From positions 13,640,501 to 13,704,500 of the forward strand of contig JALJCS010000022.1 in the NCBI GenBank assembly GCA_023055355.1: a stretch of 64,000 bases of DNA. Reading direction: 5' to 3'. This document shows, one piece after another, positions 46,101-52,100 of this stretch; positions within the stretch are counted from its first letter, which is position 1; each line of letters starts with the position of its first letter. The translations under genes were made by a program, and so were the position numbers. Under the pieces are notes generated by a model, which had not been told where the DNA came from, searched no databases, and was given only the letters and a program-made list of their open reading frames with translations. This stretch comes from Agelaius tricolor (taxonomy: Eukaryota; Chordata; Aves; Passeriformes; Icteridae).

Positions 46101-49100
46101 CTTTGGGGGCAGGCAGTGATGCTCTCTGGGTGATCCCATCCCCAGCTTTGGGGGCAGGCAGTGATGCTCTCTGGGTGATCCCAGCTTTGGGAGCAGGCAG
46201 TGATGCCCTGCTGGATGATCCCATCCCCAGCTCTGGGGGCAGGCAGTGATGCTCTCTGGGTGATCCCATCCCCAGCTCTGGGGGCAGGCAGTGATGCTCT
46301 CTGGGTGATCCCAGCTTTAGGAGCAGGCAGTGATGCCCTGCAGGGTGATCCCATCCCCAGCTTTAGGAGCAGGCTGTGATGCTGTGCTGATGCACACCCT
46401 GAGCTCGGGCAGTGAAGCACACTGTGCCTCCTGAGCCGAGAGGGACTGCAGCCAGCAGAGATCCAGCTCCTGCAGGAGGCCTCCTGCTCCTCTGCAGCAG
46501 GGGGAGGCTCAGTGCCCAGCCCAGCATTGCAGGGAGAACAAGGAGTTTGTGCCCAACGTGGATTTCCCTCCATCGGGAATGCCCCCAGGCCGCCCTCTCT
46601 GGCTCAGGGTCTCACACCCCCACCAGCACACCCAGCCCAGCTCCAGGGGGCTCCAGGGGCTCAGGGAGAGGGGAACAAGGCCAGGTTGGGCCGTTGGTTA
46701 CTTGGTGCAGCCTCCAGCTTGCGCTTGTGCGGGGGGTCCTCGAGCAGGCGCTTGATGTCCCCGCGGTGCCGCAGGTCCAGCGGCCGCTCCCACACCGACA
46801 GCTGCATGCTGGGGTTGAAGAAGAACACCCGGTCATCTCCAGTCCACACCACACACCTGCTCCAGGAGACACAGCAGCCTCAGAGCCTGCCCAGAGACAG
46901 CAACGCGCCCACAGCAGGGCACTGCAGCCCTGGGACACGCGGGGACACACCTGGGACAGACCTGGGACAGGCCTGGGACAGACCTGGGACACACGGGGAC
47001 AGACCTGGGACACACGGGGACAGACCTGGGACAGCCCTGGGACACCTGGGACAGACCTGGGACACACCTGGGACACACCTGGGACACACGGGGACACACC
47101 TGAGACAGCCCTGGGACACACGGGGACACACCTGGGACAGCCCTGGGGACAGACCTGGGACAGACCTGGGACACACGGGGACACACCTGGGACACACCTG
47201 GGACACACCTGGGGACAGACCTAGGACACCCGGGGACAGACCTGGGACACACGGGGACACACCTGGGGACAGCTCTGGGACACCCGGGGACACACCTGGG
47301 ACAGACCTGGGGACAGACCTGGGACACACCTGGGACACACCTGGGGACACACCTGGGGACACACCTGGGACACCCGGGGACAGACCTGGGACACCCGGGG
47401 ACAGACCTGGGGACAGACCTGGGGACAGACCTGGGACAGACCTGGGGACAGACCTGGGGACAGACCTGGGGGACAGCCCTGGGAGACCTGGGGACAGACC
47501 TGGGGACACCCAGAGACAGCCCTGGGGCAGACCTGGGGACAGACCTGGGGACAGCCCAGGCACACCCTGGGCACACTGCAGGGACACCTCCCTGTGCCAT
47601 CCCCATGGCATCCCAATGACATCCCTGTGCCATGCCCATGCCAATCCCTGTGCCATCCCCATGCCAATCCCTGTGCCATGCCCATGCCAATCCCTGTGCC
47701 AATCCCTGTGCCATCCCAATGACATCCCTGTGCCATCCCAGCTCTTGCAGAAGGAAGGGGAGCTCCAGGAATCCAGGCAGAGACAGGCTGGGCTGGCAGG
47801 GTCACATGGATCCCTGGATGTGCCCACGGCCAGGCTGGATGGGCTGGGAGCAAAGGCCCCATGGGTGTCAGCCCCTGGGTAAAAACTAAAGAAACTAAAC
47901 CAGGTCTAAACTGATTATTCTAGGGGTAAAGGAGATAGAGATCCTTCTATCAACCACTCAGGCCACAAAGTGCAGAGAGGTTTGTCTGTTTAAAAATCCC
48001 ACAAGAGCTTGACCCAGCTCCTGCTGTCAGTGCTCGGGGCATGAGGCACAGCCTGTGTCGGACACACAGACAGACAGACAGACAGACCCTGCACAGCAAG
48101 GAGCTGGGACAGGCAGGAGCTGGCCCTGGAAAGCAGCACCACCTCTTTGCAGTGCTGCTTTTCCTTTTCCCTGTGCCCCAGCCCAGTGCCAGCCCAGCCG
48201 GGGCACAGCTGCCCTGCAGACCCCAGGCTTTGGCTGCTGCTCCCTCCCTCACCCTCCTCAGGCCATGGGGATGGAAAAGCTCTGCCAGGAGCCCCCAGCC
48301 ACGCTGCTGCAGCCTTGGCAGTGCTGTGCCCCTGTGGCAGCCCAGGAAGGGCCCTGGCAGCTCCTCACCACGGCGATCCTGGCACTGGGGCCGATGCCAC
48401 GGGCTTGTTCCCACTGGGAGCGCTGTCAGCCTCGCTCAGCAGCTTGAAGGAGTGATCCTGGGGACACACAGGGGTCAGTGAGCACACAGAGCAGCTGCAC
48501 AGAGCTGCTCCAGGGTACAAATCCCCCCTGTGGCCAGAACTGCAGGACAGGCTTTATGGACAGGCTTTATGGACAGGCAGCTGCCTCTGGAGCAGCCCAG
48601 ATCAATGGGGGTTACAAAAACGCCTCCCCATGTAGAGCAGCACAGGTGGAAAAGCAGCCAAGCAGTTCTGTCCATGCCAGCAGCTCCCGTGGCACAGTGG
48701 GTGACGGGCAACCCTGAGGGTGGCACCCACCAGGACAGGAACCAGCCTGGGAGCAGCCTGTGCCAGCCCTGCTCGTTCCAGCAGCTCCTCTGGAACTGCT
48801 CAGGGACATTGCAGGGCTGTCCCCAGCTGCTCCTCTGTCCCCAGCACACGGCAAAAACATGTCTGGAGCTGCTGGAGGGAGTCCAGAGGAGGCACCAAAT
48901 GATCCCAGGGCTGCAGCCAGGCTGGGACACCTGGGGGGCTCACCTGGACAGGAGCAGCTCCAGGGAGAGCTCAGAGCCCCTGGCAGGGCCTGAAGGGGCT
49001 CCAGGAGAGCTGCAGAGGGACTGGGGACAAGGATGGAGGGACAGGAGCCAGGGAATGGCTGCCAGTGCCAGAGGGCAGGGATGGATGGGAGATTGGGAAT

Positions 49101-52100
49101 TGGGAATTGTTCCCTGGCAGGGTGGGCAGCCCTGGCACAGGTGCCCAGAGCAGCTGGGGCTGCCCCTGCATCCCTGGCAGTGCCCAAGGCCAGGCTGGAC
49201 CCTGGGGCTGGGAGCACCTGGGACAGTGGGAGGTGTCCCTGCCATGGCAGGGGTGGAATGGGTGGGTTTGGGGTCCCTTCCAGCCTAAAGTGCTCTGGAA
49301 TTCCAAGGGGGTCAAACCAGCCCTGATGCCCTGGCAGTGCCAGAGCTCCTGCACAGCTCCAGGGTGAGTTAAATCCATGGCTCTTGAAATTCCACAGCAG
49401 GGAAGGATCCCGGCTGTGAAGGCCAGGCCTGAGCCGGGTTTGTGCAGCTCAGGGCTCCCGGGGGCTCTGCAGGCGGACACACCTTGTCACTGTCCCTGCC
49501 CGTGGGGACACTCTTCCTGTCCGCGTGCAGGATCAGCGCCGGGGTGCAGGCGGCTCTGCTCGGCTCCTTGCCACGCTCTGGGAGGGAGAGGAGCACATGT
49601 GGAACCAACAAACAAACTCACACCCAGCCCAAACTGCTGAACAAACCCCAGAGTGCTGTCCATGGAGAGGAGCAAACATGGAACCAACAAACAAACTCAC
49701 ACCCAGCCCAATCTGCTGAACAAACCCCAGAGTGCTGCCCGTGGAGAGGAGCACATGTGGAACCAACAAACAAACTCACAAACAGCCCACACTGCTGAAC
49801 AAACCCCAGAGTGCTGCCCGTGGAGAGGAGCAAACGTGGAACCAATAACCAAACTCACAAACAGCCCAATCTGCTGAACAAACCCCAGAGTGCTGCCCAT
49901 GGCTCTGAGCCTCCTCCTGCCACTCCTCCCTCTTCAGTCACAGCCCCCGTGCCCAGGGGGCACCTCCTCTCCAGACACCCCATTGCAGGGGGACACAGGG
50001 GCAGGGGGAATGGGGTAAGGGGATGATGGGGTAAGGGGATGATGGGATAAGGGGATGGGATGGGATAAGGGGATGGGATGGGATAAGGGGATGATGGGAT
50101 AATGGGATGGGATTCCAGCCCAAACCACTGTGGGTTCCATGGGGCAGATTCCCCTCGAAATGCTCCTCCAATTATTTCAAAACTCCTCGGTTACACAACA
50201 GGCCCCCATTTGAGTCTGCTTCCCCCAGAATATCTCAGAATAATCCACCATTAAACCCGTGGCATTTTGCTCAGAAGATGGCTTTATGGGAGCAAAAAAG
50301 AAGATCTACAAACAAGAGCTATTAATTTCCACATTAAAGGAGGCAGGAGCAGGCAGCTGCTGATACACATCAAAAGGGGCTGGGAATTCATCTTCCCTCC
50401 CTGGACATCTGGTAATTGGGAATCAAAGCCTTCCCAGGCACTCTGGGCACAGGAGGTGACACCCGGTGCCAGTGCCTCCCCCTGCCTGGCTGCTGGGAGG
50501 GCAAGGACAGCCCTGAGCACGGCCTGGCACAGAGGGTGGCACAGGGGCACGGCCAGGGCAGCCCCAGGGGCACTGAGAGGGCACAAGCAATGGCCAGGGG
50601 TGATGGTGCTGCTTTTGCACTCACCATTGATTTGGGAAGCAGCCCTGCATTTCACCCCTCTGAAGTACAGGGTGAATTTCACCCCTGTGAAATACAGGGT
50701 GAATTTTATCCATATGAAATACAGGGTGAATTTCATCCCACAGCCACGTGGGCTCGAGAGACAGGAAAAATTCCCTGCCTTTGGAAGCTCTGATAAAAAT
50801 CATGGGATGGTTTGGGTTGGGAGGGACCCCAAATGCCACCCATTCCAGCCCTGCCATGGCAGGGACAGCTCCCACTGTCCCAGGGGCTCCCAGCCCCAGT
50901 GTCCAGCCTGGCCTTGGGCACTGCCAGGGATCCAGGGGCAGCCCCAGCTGCTCTGGGCACCTGTGCCAGGGCTGCCCACCCTGCCAGGCAGGAATACACA
51001 GATGTCAACTGCAGATGGAAACTGAAACAGTAGCAGAGCCCAAAGCACAGAGCTCTGGGAGCTCTGGGTTGTGCAAAGTCCAACCCAGAGCAGGTGCCTT
51101 GGTCACTGATCAGTGAGGATGAGGATGAGGCTCAGAGCAGGGAGGTGCTGTGGGCACAAGGCCTCTGCTCCTGAGCCTCCCCTGCCCCTGAGGGGACACT
51201 GCTGCAGCACCCAGGCAGCCTCTGCTTCCTCCTGGCACATCTCCCTGTCCTTTTCCTCCTGGGAATTCTCCCTCTCCTTTTCCCTCCTGGGAATCTCCCT
51301 CTCCTTTCCCTCCCATGAATTCTCCCTCTCCTTTCCCTCCCATGAGTTCTCCCTCTCCTTTCCCTCCCATGAGTTCTCCCTCTCCTTTCCCTCCTGGAGA
51401 GCTCCCTCCCAGCCCATCCAAGGCCCTGGGGGCTCCCCTGCTTGCTGCAGCCCTGGTGAGCTCTCAGCTGGCAGCTCCTCGGGCATTCCCATGTGGAACC
51501 CGCTGCCACAGCACTCTGGGCAGCCAGCAGGCAGAAAAGAAGATGGGAATAAAACAAAATAAAAAAGAAAAAGCAAACAATCAAGAAAATAAACTAACAA
51601 AGGGAAGCCCTGAAGGCCTGTGCACAGCAGGAGCCATTCAGTTTTACACCTGCAGTTGAAGGCTGAGTGTTTGCCCGCAGTGCAAGGGAAAGAGGAAAAT
51701 CAAACAAAGAGGTTGTTCCTCCCTCCCCAGGCTCAGGGATCCCTCCTGGAGCAGGGCTGACTGTGCCAGGCAGGAGCCCCAGGGCCCCTGCTTCCCAAGG
51801 GAACCCCATCAGTGCCTCCCCTCCTGTGCCCACCAGCACCAGGTGTTCACCGGGCACACCTCCACTCTTTGCTCATTAATTACCCTCTCTCTCCCCCACC
51901 CTAAGTGCTCAAACTGAGCTGCAGCCCAACAGGGAAGCCAGCATGAGACATTTCCAACTCCTTTTTCACCCCAAAGTCAGCAGCACAGCCAGCACTGGGG
52001 AGTTCTGCTGCTGCTGCTGGAGGATGAGGGGAGATGGAGATAAAGGCTCCTGATGAAAGAGGCTCCTTCTCCCAGGCTCCACCAGCACAGGGACATGAAT

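Noticed and set aside
44540..46573. 677-codon minus-strand frame as a gene
   Set aside because: All three minus frames are open across the same array, the product is a pure repeat with no domain, and it lies inside a TCERG1L intron.
46512..47882. 456-codon plus-strand frame across the WW exon and array
   Set aside because: It is antisense to a confirmed TCERG1L exon and most of it is minisatellite.
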